Positions 25,333-33,367 of a stretch of DNA of 64,000 bases are shown piece after piece. A model generated the notes under the pieces. The model was not told the DNA's origin. It saw nothing but the letters and a program-made list of their open reading frames with translations, and did no database searches. The stretch lies in assembly GCA_004172935.1 (NCBI GenBank), contig SDZD01000035.1, positions 1 to 64,000 of the forward strand, given 5' to 3'. Every line of letters begins with the position of its first letter. The first letter of the stretch is position 1. Both the position numbers and the translations under genes were made by a program. This DNA is from a bacterium. Its GTDB lineage: Bacteria > Armatimonadota > Abditibacteriia > Abditibacteriales > Abditibacteriaceae.

Positions 25333-27039
25333 TTACCTGACGACTTCAGTTGTGTTTTCCGGCATAAGGGCCACTACTTTCCCGAAGCCCTGCCAGCCCG
25401 AACCGAGTTCGACTGGCCCCTCCCATCGCATTTTTACTCTATCCAAAGGCGATTTGCGGGGCGTTGCGCTACGCTTGTACCACATCAATTTGCCGTCTTT
25501 CCTAATTGCCAAAATCACGTCGTCGCTGGTTGGAATAATCTGCTGGAAATCGCCCCAACTCGAACCAACGGCTTGGGCTGGATACCAGTTCTTTTCACCC
25601 GTTTCATAGCCTTTCTGCAAATAGAGCAGCAGCGTTCCATCGGCTTGAACGGCGTAAACGTGGCCCCGTCCCGTCGAGAATACATCCTTGAAATCGCCCC
25701 AACCAGAGCCAACTTCTTTGGCTACACCCAAGTCGCCCGATCCGCTACGGAAACCGGCCTGACGATACCAGAACAATTTGCCGTCTTGGCGGATGGCGTA
25801 GATAATGCCGTCGCCCCCCGAAAATATGCGTGAGTAGTTCCAGCCACTGCCCACTTCACGAATCGGTTTCCAGTTGAAAGTGCCGTCGTTGAAGCCATCG
25901 TGTTGATACCACATCAATTTGCCATCCTGCGTAAGCCCATAAAAGCGATTGCCGCCCGCCGCGATCAAATCCTTTAGCCCCGACCAACCAACGCCGACCT
26001 TTTTGGGGCCTTGCCACGTCGCCGCGTTCGAATCTTTGCGATACCACATCAAATCGCCGTTCGGCTGGATACCATACAGCCAGATCGGATGAAAGTCGGG
26101 TGGTGTCTTGGCGAAAGTCCCCACGTTGCCGGTCTGGGTGTTGGGAAGCACGGCTGGATTAGGTGGCAGTGGCCCCATGATTTTGAAAATCTCTTTCCAT
26201 ACAGGGGCAATTGGTGCGTCAGCAGCTTCGGGCGTACTGGTCACCCATGTCCAACCCGTGGTTGGTTTGCCCGGCACGCGAGTTGTGTGCGTCAATGAAT
26301 GGACGCCGACTAGTGCGTAACCCGACAACACCCAGGCGAAGGACGGCCCGCCGCTATCTCCCCCTGCGATCATTTGCCCATTGACACTTGGATACCAGTA
26401 GCGATTATCCTTGTTGTAAGTTGGTTTGGCATAGCTCATACGATACAAGCCATCGCTGGACGATGGCATCGCAGATGCCCCTTGCCCAGAAGCGAACACA
26501 TTGATCCCCTGTCCAAAAACCAGCAAATTTGCGCCGACGGGTTCGCCGAAATAAGGGAATTGGCCGTCCTGAAAAACCAGCCGCGAGTAGCCTGTAGTCG
26601 AGCCTTGGACTCTGAACGGGGCTGCAACTTTGATAAGCGCCACGTCATAGGGCCGAAAGGTAATCACCTGCACGGCTTTCTGTGACTGGGGCGTTCTCCA
26701 CGCCGCACTCAACACCATGCTACCGATTGGTTTCAGCCTATTTTGACCGGGGCGTGCCGGGTCGGGAATGAAGTTACCTTTGGCATCTTGCACATCCACG
26801 CAATGCGCGGCGGTGACGACCCAGTCATTGCGAAGTAGTGAGGCGCTGCACGCACCGCTGTTATCGGTGTAGCCAAGCAAGCCAAATTCTTCTTGGCGGG
26901 CGGCATCGACCACTGCTCCTCCTACCAGTGGCTGTCGGACAGTTCCGACGTTTTCCTGCGCGATGACGCTACCAGCGAACGCGCTGATAGTAACGGCTAT
27001 AGCCCAGAGGGCGCCGCGAATATTTTGATGTTGTTTCAT
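25333..27039 (-). CDS. Secreted trypsin-like serine protease with tachylectin-2-like propeller
   Basis: The 568-residue protein has a signal peptide (about 1-27), then RQPLVGGAVV, the S1 activation site. A chymotrypsin-fold domain follows with the triad H79 (VVTAAHCVD), D132 (DVALIKVA) and S229 (GGDSGGPSF). The C-terminal ~240 residues hold five repeats of the pattern (I/V)YA(I/V)xxDGxLxWYxxxG...VGSGWxxF, the signature of the five-bladed tachylectin-2 propeller, which binds N-acetylglucosamine/N-acetylgalactosamine in known lectins. A protease tethered to a sugar-binding propeller would be directed to glycosylated surfaces. It is 18 bp from the end of the convergent kinase gene. Confidence 0.88.
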   Translation of the reverse strand: MKQHQNIRGALWAIAVTISAFAGSVIAQENVGTVRQPLVGGAVVDAARQEEFGLLGYTDNSGACSASLLRNDWVVTAAHCVDVQDAKGNFIPDPARPGQNRLKPIGSMVLSAAWRTPQSQKAVQVITFRPYDVALIKVAAPFRVQGSTTGYSRLVFQDGQFPYFGEPVGANLLVFGQGINVFASGQGASAMPSSSDGLYRMSYAKPTYNKDNRYWYPSVNGQMIAGGDSGGPSFAWVLSGYALVGVHSLTHTTRVPGKPTTGWTWVTSTPEAADAPIAPVWKEIFKIMGPLPPNPAVLPNTQTGNVGTFAKTPPDFHPIWLYGIQPNGDLMWYRKDSNAATWQGPKKVGVGWSGLKDLIAAGGNRFYGLTQDGKLMWYQHDGFNDGTFNWKPIREVGSGWNYSRIFSGGDGIIYAIRQDGKLFWYRQAGFRSGSGDLGVAKEVGSGWGDFKDVFSTGRGHVYAVQADGTLLLYLQKGYETGEKNWYPAQAVGSSWGDFQQIIPTSDDVILAIRKDGKLMWYKRSATPRKSPLDRVKMRWEGPVELGSGWQGFGKVVALMPENTTEVVR

Positions 27040-27083
27040 GTTGGTTGGCCCCTGTGGCTGGTGCCTGTGGAGATGAGTGACTG

Positions 27084-28178
27084 CTAGGGATTGATTTTGA
27101 ATCGCCGGCCAATCGCGGGCGCTTGCTGTACTTTGTTGGGGACTTTGATGGTTTCGTATATCGAATTGCGCAGACGTATGAGCGATGGCAAAATGGTGTA
27201 GTAACCGCTCACTGCAAATGCGACATCCTGCCCCGTATTATTGGGAATTGGAAGCGAATAAAGCATGAAGGGAACGTTGGTTGGCTTGTCGGAGGGGACT
27301 GCTGACGACAAATCGAAATCGGCTTTGGCGACATTCCACGCTCCTGCTCGATTATGTCCTGCCCCATCCAGAGGGTAAGCGACTTGAACGGAGTTAGGCC
27401 CGCCCGCAGCAGGTGCCCCAACCGTCAGAAAGTCTTCGTCGTAGCCATTGACCGCCAGATGCAAGTCGTCGATGTTGCTCAACGAATACTCTTTGCCCAC
27501 GTTGGTCGAGCCACCATCGGCGATTTTCAGCGGATTAGAGCGCCCGCCCAACCAATCGAATTTGCGGTTCGTCGTTTGGTCGTAGTTGGTGAAAAACTGG
27601 AACATCAAGTCGCCCGTCCCTGTATCATCCCCACCTCGCAGCACATTGATTTTCTGGAAGACGACTTTTACACGCCGCGAAATCGTGGAAAAACTGCCCG
27701 TCTCCTGCACTAACTGCCCACCATTGAGGATTTCGATGATGTAGAAATAGGTCGTGTTTGGCGCTAATACGGGTTGTAAGCGCAGCCTGTGAGTTGTTGG
27801 CCCCACTGCGGCTCGCGAACGAGGAGGAATATAGGCCGGGACTTCATCTTCCGCCTTGAATACCCATTGAAGTTTCCCATCGCGCCCTCTTGGTTCCTGA
27901 GTGGGGGCTGTTTTGCCAATTCTTACTGTTGGATTGGCGCCCTCGCGGGTGTCGAAAGAGATGATCGCGCCAGCAGCCAGTGGCGTCACTTGCACATTTT
28001 GAATCGGCTTCAAAAATTCGGTGACAGTGTTTCCACTGTTGATGCGGTCGCGGAGCAAAGGATTTTTGACCTTTTTATCCTGTGCGAGTGCGGAGGAAGT
28101 GGCACTTGTCAACAGCAACAGCACAGGAATAAGAACCGATGTGCGGAGCAAGGGTTTGGAATGGATGGTGTGGCTCAT
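27084..28178 (-). CDS. Secreted protein with FnIII-like domain
   Basis: About 364 residues from the ATG at 28178, which has the strong ribosome-binding site GGGGAGGAAG about 8 nt upstream. The signal peptide (about 1-33) ends SALAQ. Residues ~45-165 look like a fibronectin type III / purple-acid-phosphatase N-terminal beta-sandwich (VTPLAAGAIISFDTREG ... LAPNTTYFYIIEI). The rest is a beta-rich region of unknown family. It is followed by the trypsin-tachylectin gene on the same strand (44-bp gap) and could be co-transcribed. The leader upstream is strongly structured. Confidence 0.65.
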   Translation of the reverse strand: MSHTIHSKPLLRTSVLIPVLLLLTSATSSALAQDKKVKNPLLRDRINSGNTVTEFLKPIQNVQVTPLAAGAIISFDTREGANPTVRIGKTAPTQEPRGRDGKLQWVFKAEDEVPAYIPPRSRAAVGPTTHRLRLQPVLAPNTTYFYIIEILNGGQLVQETGSFSTISRRVKVVFQKINVLRGGDDTGTGDLMFQFFTNYDQTTNRKFDWLGGRSNPLKIADGGSTNVGKEYSLSNIDDLHLAVNGYDEDFLTVGAPAAGGPNSVQVAYPLDGAGHNRAGAWNVAKADFDLSSAVPSDKPTNVPFMLYSLPIPNNTGQDVAFAVSGYYTILPSLIRLRNSIYETIKVPNKVQQAPAIGRRFKINP

Positions 28179-28201
28179 GGACGTGTCTTCCTCCCCAAAA
28201 T

Positions 28202-28300
28202 AGAGATAATGCCCCAACATCCGAAAACTGAAACGGTGGCAGGAGAGCGCTTCACGAAAACAAAAGGGCGTTCGGGAGTTTCGTGACGGAACTTATCTCT
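28202..28300 (-). promoter_or_regulatory. Structured 5' leader (three-way-junction-like)
   Basis: An outer 8-bp stem pairs AGAGATAA (28202-28209) with TTATCTCT (28293-28300). Inside are an 8-bp stem TCACGAAA (28252-28259) / TTTCGTGA (28279-28286) and a stem of TGCC/GGCA (28210-28213/28238-28241) continued by CCG/CGG. Together they form a closed three-way junction ending about 23 nt before the start codon of the FnIII-like protein and just before its Shine-Dalgarno. No known riboswitch consensus was recognised. Confidence 0.45.
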
Positions 28301-28513
28301 TTCTTGGTTAAATTCACAATGTCCAATACGACTCTTACACGCCGTTTGTTCAGTGTTTTAGAAATTTAATCCGGCGTTGTCATTGATGAATAGGTGAGTC
28401 GAAAATTGAATTTGAGGCGTTGAAATCCTCTCAATATTCCAAGATTGATTTCGAACTGATTCCCAGCCAACTCTTAGGTAGATGTGTGCTATGCGTGTTG
28501 CACTGTCCACGTC

Positions 28514-29551
28514 ATGAGAATTTTAATGCTCAGCGGTTTATGTGCTGTTCTAAATATCGGTTTGGTTGTCCCTAATGCTTTCGCGCTCGCCAAGCCTGCC
28601 TACCATGTCGCCCAGACATGGAAGTTGGCTGGAGATGGTGGTTGGGACTACCTGACGATGGATTCCAAGGCCCACCGACTCTACATCGCGCGGGGTACGC
28701 GGATCCAAGTTCTCAGCACCGATTCAGGTGCCCTCATCGGCGAAGTCGGCGGCCTCGCTGGCGCTCATGGCGTTGCACTCTCGCCCAAAACGCATCGGGG
28801 CTATGCCACCAGCGGCAGAGCCAACACAGTGGTAGTGTTTGACACCCAAACCCTCAAGTCAGTAGGGGCGCCCATCCCTGTTGGCGAAAATCCCGATGCC
28901 ATCCTCTTCGAGCCAACGACTAACCGTGTATGGGCCTTTGATGCCGACTCTAACGCGGTTTCCATCATCGACCCGCAAACCGCTCAGGTGACTCAAACCG
29001 TTGAACTGGGCGGCAATCCCGAATTTGGCGTCAGCGATGGCAAAGGACATATGTGGGTTAACATCGAAAATACCTCGGAAATTGTGGAACTGAGCGCCGC
29101 CAACGGCAAAGTCTTGAATCGTTCCTCATTGGCCCCCGGCGATGGCCCCACCGGATTGGCCTACGATGCCAAAAGCAAGCGCCTCTATGCGGGATGTGCC
29201 AATAAAACTATGGTCGTTGTAGATGCTAACACTGGCAAGATCGCCACCTCTCTCCCCATCGGCGACGGTGTAGACGCGACGGCTTTCGATGCCAACCGTG
29301 GCTTGGCCTTCTCCTCCAACGGACGCGATGGCACCATCTCTGTGCTTGGAAAAGACGGCGCTAGTACGACAGTCACGACCCACATCGGCGCACGCACAAT
29401 GACAATTGACCACGCAACGGGCGCCCTTTTCGTAGTCGCCGCCGACTACGAAGCACCCACACCAGCAGCGCCAGGCCAAAAGCCCCGTCGTCCCCAGATG
29501 ATTCCCGGCAGTGCCGTTGTCATGAAACTAGTCCCCGATACAACTCCGTAA
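28514..29551 (+). CDS. Secreted YncE-like beta-propeller protein
   Basis: About 345 residues from the ATG at 28514; a GTG at 28484 is in frame but would spoil the signal peptide. The signal peptide ends near AFALAKPA. The rest is a seven-bladed propeller of YncE/YVTN type with recurrent blades such as RLYIARGTRIQVLSTDSG, NTVVVFDTQTLK, NAVSIIDPQTAQV, KTMVVVDANTGKI and GTISVLGKDG. Such proteins are periplasmic or secreted binding scaffolds; no enzyme motif is seen. It stands alone on the plus strand between minus-strand units and ends in a shared terminator region. Confidence 0.82.
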   Translation: MRILMLSGLCAVLNIGLVVPNAFALAKPAYHVAQTWKLAGDGGWDYLTMDSKAHRLYIARGTRIQVLSTDSGALIGEVGGLAGAHGVALSPKTHRGYATSGRANTVVVFDTQTLKSVGAPIPVGENPDAILFEPTTNRVWAFDADSNAVSIIDPQTAQVTQTVELGGNPEFGVSDGKGHMWVNIENTSEIVELSAANGKVLNRSSLAPGDGPTGLAYDAKSKRLYAGCANKTMVVVDANTGKIATSLPIGDGVDATAFDANRGLAFSSNGRDGTISVLGKDGASTTVTTHIGARTMTIDHATGALFVVAADYEAPTPAAPGQKPRRPQMIPGSAVVMKLVPDTTP

Positions 29552-29623
29552 GAGAAGAGTATTTTATGGCCCAATTGGGCTATAGAAGTGCGAACAATCC
29601 TTTCATTAGCGTATAACGTCCCC

Positions 29624-29757
29624 GGCAATTCCATCTGCTGAATCCTCTGTAGGGGCGAACCTTGTGTTCGCCCTCAAACAGTTCTCCGCCATTGACGAAA
29701 CGGGCAATTTCATTTGCTGCATCCTTTGTAGGGGCGAACCTCGTGTTCGCCCTCAAA
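29624..29757. repeat. Tandem pair of palindromic intergenic repeats
   Basis: Two copies of a ~55-bp unit (29624-29678 and 29703-29757) run GGCAATTYCATYTGCTG...GTAGGGGCGAAC...GTTCGCCCTCAAA. Each carries the inverted repeat GGGCGAAC / GTTCGCCC. The units are separated by 24 bp. This 'TAGGGGCGAACC..GTGTTCGCCC' type of REP-like palindrome is widespread between genes of environmental bacteria. Confidence 0.75.
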
Positions 29758-29760
29758 AAC

Positions 29761-29800
29761 CAAATAGCCCCCGACTCCAAGGAGAATCGGGGGCTATTTG
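29761..29800. terminator. Bidirectional intrinsic terminator
   Basis: A 14-bp perfect stem, CAAATAGCCCCCGA (29761-29774) / TCGGGGGCTATTTG (29787-29800), with a 12-nt loop lies between the convergent YncE-like and HEAT-repeat genes. Its A/T-rich flanks allow use in either direction. Confidence 0.85.
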
Positions 29801-29824
29801 ATTTTGTGTCAGAACGAAGGGGAT

Positions 29825-31969
29825 TTAGCTGGCTCGCTTTATCTGCTCGCGCAAATCGCGTTGCGTGTTCTCGTTTTGTGTTGCGGCCAGTGCCTTCTCG
29901 AATACTGGACGCGCATCTTTAAGCGGCTGGTCGCGCAGGTCGCGGCCAATTCGCAACACCGTTTCGGCGGCAGCGCCTTTCAGATTGTCATTGGCAAGGA
30001 ATGGCTCGGCGGTGCGTATTGCTTCGAGTGTTTTGATGTCACCGAGCGTGCCCAACAGCAACTGCTTTTCTTCGTCGCGTGTCGCGGCGTCCATGGCCGT
30101 TCGCACGATGTCTAGCTTCTCATTGGCGGGTTTGCCGCTTTGCGAAGTCAAACGAGCGATGCCGCGTAGGGCTAGAATGCTTTGGTTCGGTTTGGGAGCC
30201 GATTTAGACAAGACGAGCAGGGCAGGGATGGCGTTATCTCCCGGCCAATCGGCCAAAGAGCGAATCGCGATGTCCTGCACGGCTTCGTTGGTGTCATGAG
30301 TCGCCGCTTCAACGCGTCCAAATGCCGTGGGCGTGTTCAAAAAGCCAAGCAGTTTGTAGGTAGTGGTTCGTAGCGCTGGTGCCAGAGTAGGCGTTTCGAG
30401 TACCTGAAGCAGTGGCGCATCGGATAGTGTGGCTTTGTCGGAGCGGCGATAAATCGCCATGATGGCTTTCTCGCCTGTGCTGTTGCTGCCACCTTTTTGC
30501 ATCCATGCCAACAGTGTTGGCACGGTGGCTGGGGTGCTAACTTCGCCCAGTGCTCGTGCCGCTTCGTTGGCTACCGTTTCGGGGGCTGTGAGCGCGCCCA
30601 CCAATTGCGGTGTCGCTTCCCCGCTTCGGCGTGTCGCGAGGGCATGAATGGCCTCGAAGCGAACCGTGTCGTCGGGCGAACCGATGGCCGCCACCAGGCT
30701 TGCTTCCACTTGTGGGCGGTCATTTTTGGCGCGTCCCAGGATGCTGAGCGCCGTGCGCGCCGCTTCGCGTTCGGGCTTATCGAGCGCGGCGGTTTTGAGT
30801 AGCGAAGTGGTATCGCTGGCATCGCCCAGATAACCTATCGCGCCCACTGCTGCCGTGCGCACTTCATCGGATGCACTGGAGCGGAGCGGACTGATGGCTG
30901 CTTTGGCACTGGCGTCGCCGCGCTCGGCCAATGTGTCGATGAGCAATTCCTGTCCGCGTGGCACCAGAGTTGGCAACACCTTGCCGAGTGCTGCGGTGCC
31001 GTTGGGGCCGGGAATCAGTAGAGTCATGCGGGCCGCGTGGGCGCGCAGTCTCTCGTCATCGCTGTTGAAGGCTTTGGTCAACTGCGGCAAAGCATTGCTG
31101 CCGCGCACCAGTACCAACCCGCGTAGTGCGGCCATTTGCACGTATTCGGTGGAAGTGGGCGTATATAGCGCTACATACACTGGCGCTGCTTCCTTGAGGC
31201 GTGACTCGCGAACGGCGCGTTCGGCGCTTTCGAGCAAAGCATCGACGACTTTGGGCTTAAGGGCGGCTGGGGCTTTCTTCTCGAAATCGGACAACGATTT
31301 CAAGGCGTCGGGTGTTCCGATAGTGCCCAGTGCTGTGACGGCTTGCGCGACGACACCCATATCTGTACTCAGCAAATATTTGCTGACGAGTGTGCTGTTG
31401 ACTGCATCGCGTCGAAAGCCGAGTTCGTTGATGAGCGCCATCTGCTGAGCCGGGTCTTTGCTGGCCACAAGTGCTGTGCGCAATCCCTCTCCCGCCTGTG
31501 GCGCCGAGTTATTCGCCAAAGCGCGACGTGCCCGCTCTTGAATTTGCGGGTCGGTATCGCTGAGCAGTGGCACGAGCGGCGCCACGATTTCGGCGCGTCC
31601 GCTCCATTCGAGCATTTTGAGCAGCCATAGGCGGGTTGACAACGGAGTGTCGGCGCCCAATTTCGGCAACATCGCGTTCACGACGGCTAGGCGTTCGGTT
31701 TCGGCGCCGGGGCGTGAGGCCCGCAGCACAACGCGCTCCCACGAATTTTCGGCTTGCGCGCGACGGCCCAAATCGGTGCCGCCTAAGTCGGGAAGCAGCG
31801 AGTTCAGCACTAAACCAAAGTCGCTTTGCCAACGCGCCGCATCGCGGGTTTGGGCGGGAGTTTCGCCGCGAAATTCTCGCAGCAAGCCTTCGGTATCTTG
31901 GGCAAAGGCGTGCAGGGCAGGGACGAGCGCGAAGAAGGTCGCTGTGCCCAGAATTGTGATTCGATTCAT
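29825..31969 (-). CDS. Secreted HEAT-repeat protein
   Basis: Encodes 714 residues with a signal peptide (about 1-24, ALHAFAQD). The mature part is almost entirely helical HEAT/armadillo-like repeats, seen as recurrent units such as VVAQAVTALGTIGTPDALKSL, VRTAAVGAIGYLGDASDTTSLL and VRFEAIHALATRRSGEATPQL. Such alpha-solenoids bind proteins; in these bacteria they commonly sit next to exported dehydrogenase and sugar-related genes. It lies 39 bp downstream of a Gfo/Idh/MocA gene on the same strand and is probably the last gene of that operon. No catalytic motif is visible. Confidence 0.8.
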   Translation of the reverse strand: MNRITILGTATFFALVPALHAFAQDTEGLLREFRGETPAQTRDAARWQSDFGLVLNSLLPDLGGTDLGRRAQAENSWERVVLRASRPGAETERLAVVNAMLPKLGADTPLSTRLWLLKMLEWSGRAEIVAPLVPLLSDTDPQIQERARRALANNSAPQAGEGLRTALVASKDPAQQMALINELGFRRDAVNSTLVSKYLLSTDMGVVAQAVTALGTIGTPDALKSLSDFEKKAPAALKPKVVDALLESAERAVRESRLKEAAPVYVALYTPTSTEYVQMAALRGLVLVRGSNALPQLTKAFNSDDERLRAHAARMTLLIPGPNGTAALGKVLPTLVPRGQELLIDTLAERGDASAKAAISPLRSSASDEVRTAAVGAIGYLGDASDTTSLLKTAALDKPEREAARTALSILGRAKNDRPQVEASLVAAIGSPDDTVRFEAIHALATRRSGEATPQLVGALTAPETVANEAARALGEVSTPATVPTLLAWMQKGGSNSTGEKAIMAIYRRSDKATLSDAPLLQVLETPTLAPALRTTTYKLLGFLNTPTAFGRVEAATHDTNEAVQDIAIRSLADWPGDNAIPALLVLSKSAPKPNQSILALRGIARLTSQSGKPANEKLDIVRTAMDAATRDEEKQLLLGTLGDIKTLEAIRTAEPFLANDNLKGAAAETVLRIGRDLRDQPLKDARPVFEKALAATQNENTQRDLREQIKRAS

Positions 31970-32008
31970 GAAATTAAAGAAGAGCTGGAAACAGAAAGAA
32001 TGTTGAGG

Positions 32009-33283
32009 TTAAACCGTCCAGGGCGCGCGACGGGGGCGATCCAGCCAACGTGCGGCTTCGGGGTCGCCGACGATCTGTTCGGTCTTCGGATTCCAATTCA
32101 ATGGGCGTCCGACCCATTGCGCGATGTTGCCTAGATGGCAAACCGTGGCGCTGCGCGCTCCGATTTCCACGTCGCAAATCGGCAGTTCGCGATTGCGAAT
32201 GCAGTCCACCCAGTTGCCGATCTGGTTGTTGGAGCGAATCAGGTTAATTTCGTCCGAAGCGATGGGAATGTTGAGAATCGAATCGGGCCACGAGCGAATC
32301 ATACCGCGATTGACGAAAATTTTGCCCTCGGTGCCGGTGAACAAAACGCCGTTGCTGTCGGGCATCCCCTCAGCCATGCCGTTGTACATCTCCACACCAT
32401 TGGCATAGCGATAGGTCAGGGTCTTGATGTCCTTTCCATTGGGCGGCAGAATCTGCGTCGGCCCGCTGTTATCCATGCCCAGCGCCCACTGCGCGATGTC
32501 GAAGTGGTGCGCGCCCCAGTCGGTTAACATGCCGCCGGAGTGATCGCGCAGGTAGCGCCAACCGCCGCCATAATCGCCACTGACGCGCACGTTGTTGAAT
32601 GGCTTCCACGGCGCGGGGCCAAGCCACATCTCGTAGTCGAAATCGGCGGGAATCGGCTCTTCGGCCAGCACCTGTTCGCTCGATTGCTTGCCATTATTGG
32701 GCAAACCGATGTGGATGGTTTTGACCTGACCGATACGCCCATTGAGGACTAATTCACAGGCGCGGCGGAACTGCTCCGACGAACGCTGCATCGAGCCTGT
32801 CTGCAAGATGCGGTCATAGCGGCGCACCGCATTCACCATGGCGCGGGCCTCATAAACCGTCAGCGAAAGCGGCTTTTCGCAGTAGATGTCTTTGCCCGCT
32901 TTGGCGGCTGCAACCGCCATCGGAGCGTGCCAGTGGTCGGGCACAGCCATCACGATAGCGTCGATGTCGGGGCGGGCCAGCAGTTCGCGGAAATCGTTAT
33001 AGGCTGTGACGCCCTTATTCTTCTCCTCGGCTTTGGCTTTCCATTCTTCGCGGCGGTTTTTCTGCACGTCGCATACGGCCACAATTGGGGTGTCGTCGCG
33101 TCCGCGCACCGTGTAAAACAAGCCCGGCATCTGGTTGCCGTGGCCGATAGTTGCCACTGCGATACGGTTCGAGGCCGAAGGAACGCCGGGTGCTCCCAGC
33201 GCTTTCGAGGTGATGATGTAAGGCGTGGCGAAGGTTGCAGCGGCCACGCCTAAAAAGCGGCGGCGAGTGAGGTTTTCAGACAT
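32009..33283 (-). CDS. Tat-exported Gfo/Idh/MocA family oxidoreductase
   Basis: Encodes 424 residues beginning MSENLTRRRFLGVAAATFA, a twin-arginine signal. A Rossmann NAD(P)-binding domain follows (RIAVATIGHGNQ), then the family motif DIYCEKPLS with the EKP lysine, and the C-terminal Gfo/Idh/MocA_C domain (GGGWRYLRDHSGGMLTDWGAHHFDIAQWAL, with the catalytic-site DWGxHHxD). Tat export fits an enzyme that folds with bound nicotinamide cofactor before crossing the membrane, as in Zymomonas glucose-fructose oxidoreductase. It lies in one strand-wise cluster with a second such enzyme and a ThuA-DUF1080 protein, suggesting oxidation of sugar hydroxyls such as C3. The substrate is not known. Confidence 0.87.
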   Translation of the reverse strand: MSENLTRRRFLGVAAATFATPYIITSKALGAPGVPSASNRIAVATIGHGNQMPGLFYTVRGRDDTPIVAVCDVQKNRREEWKAKAEEKNKGVTAYNDFRELLARPDIDAIVMAVPDHWHAPMAVAAAKAGKDIYCEKPLSLTVYEARAMVNAVRRYDRILQTGSMQRSSEQFRRACELVLNGRIGQVKTIHIGLPNNGKQSSEQVLAEEPIPADFDYEMWLGPAPWKPFNNVRVSGDYGGGWRYLRDHSGGMLTDWGAHHFDIAQWALGMDNSGPTQILPPNGKDIKTLTYRYANGVEMYNGMAEGMPDSNGVLFTGTEGKIFVNRGMIRSWPDSILNIPIASDEINLIRSNNQIGNWVDCIRNRELPICDVEIGARSATVCHLGNIAQWVGRPLNWNPKTEQIVGDPEAARWLDRPRRAPWTV

Positions 33284-33367
33284 AGGTTGAACTCTCGTTT
33301 GATTTGGATGGTTACTTTCGCACTGACGGTTTCCGGCAATGAATTAAAGGGGGGAGAAGGGAGCGAA

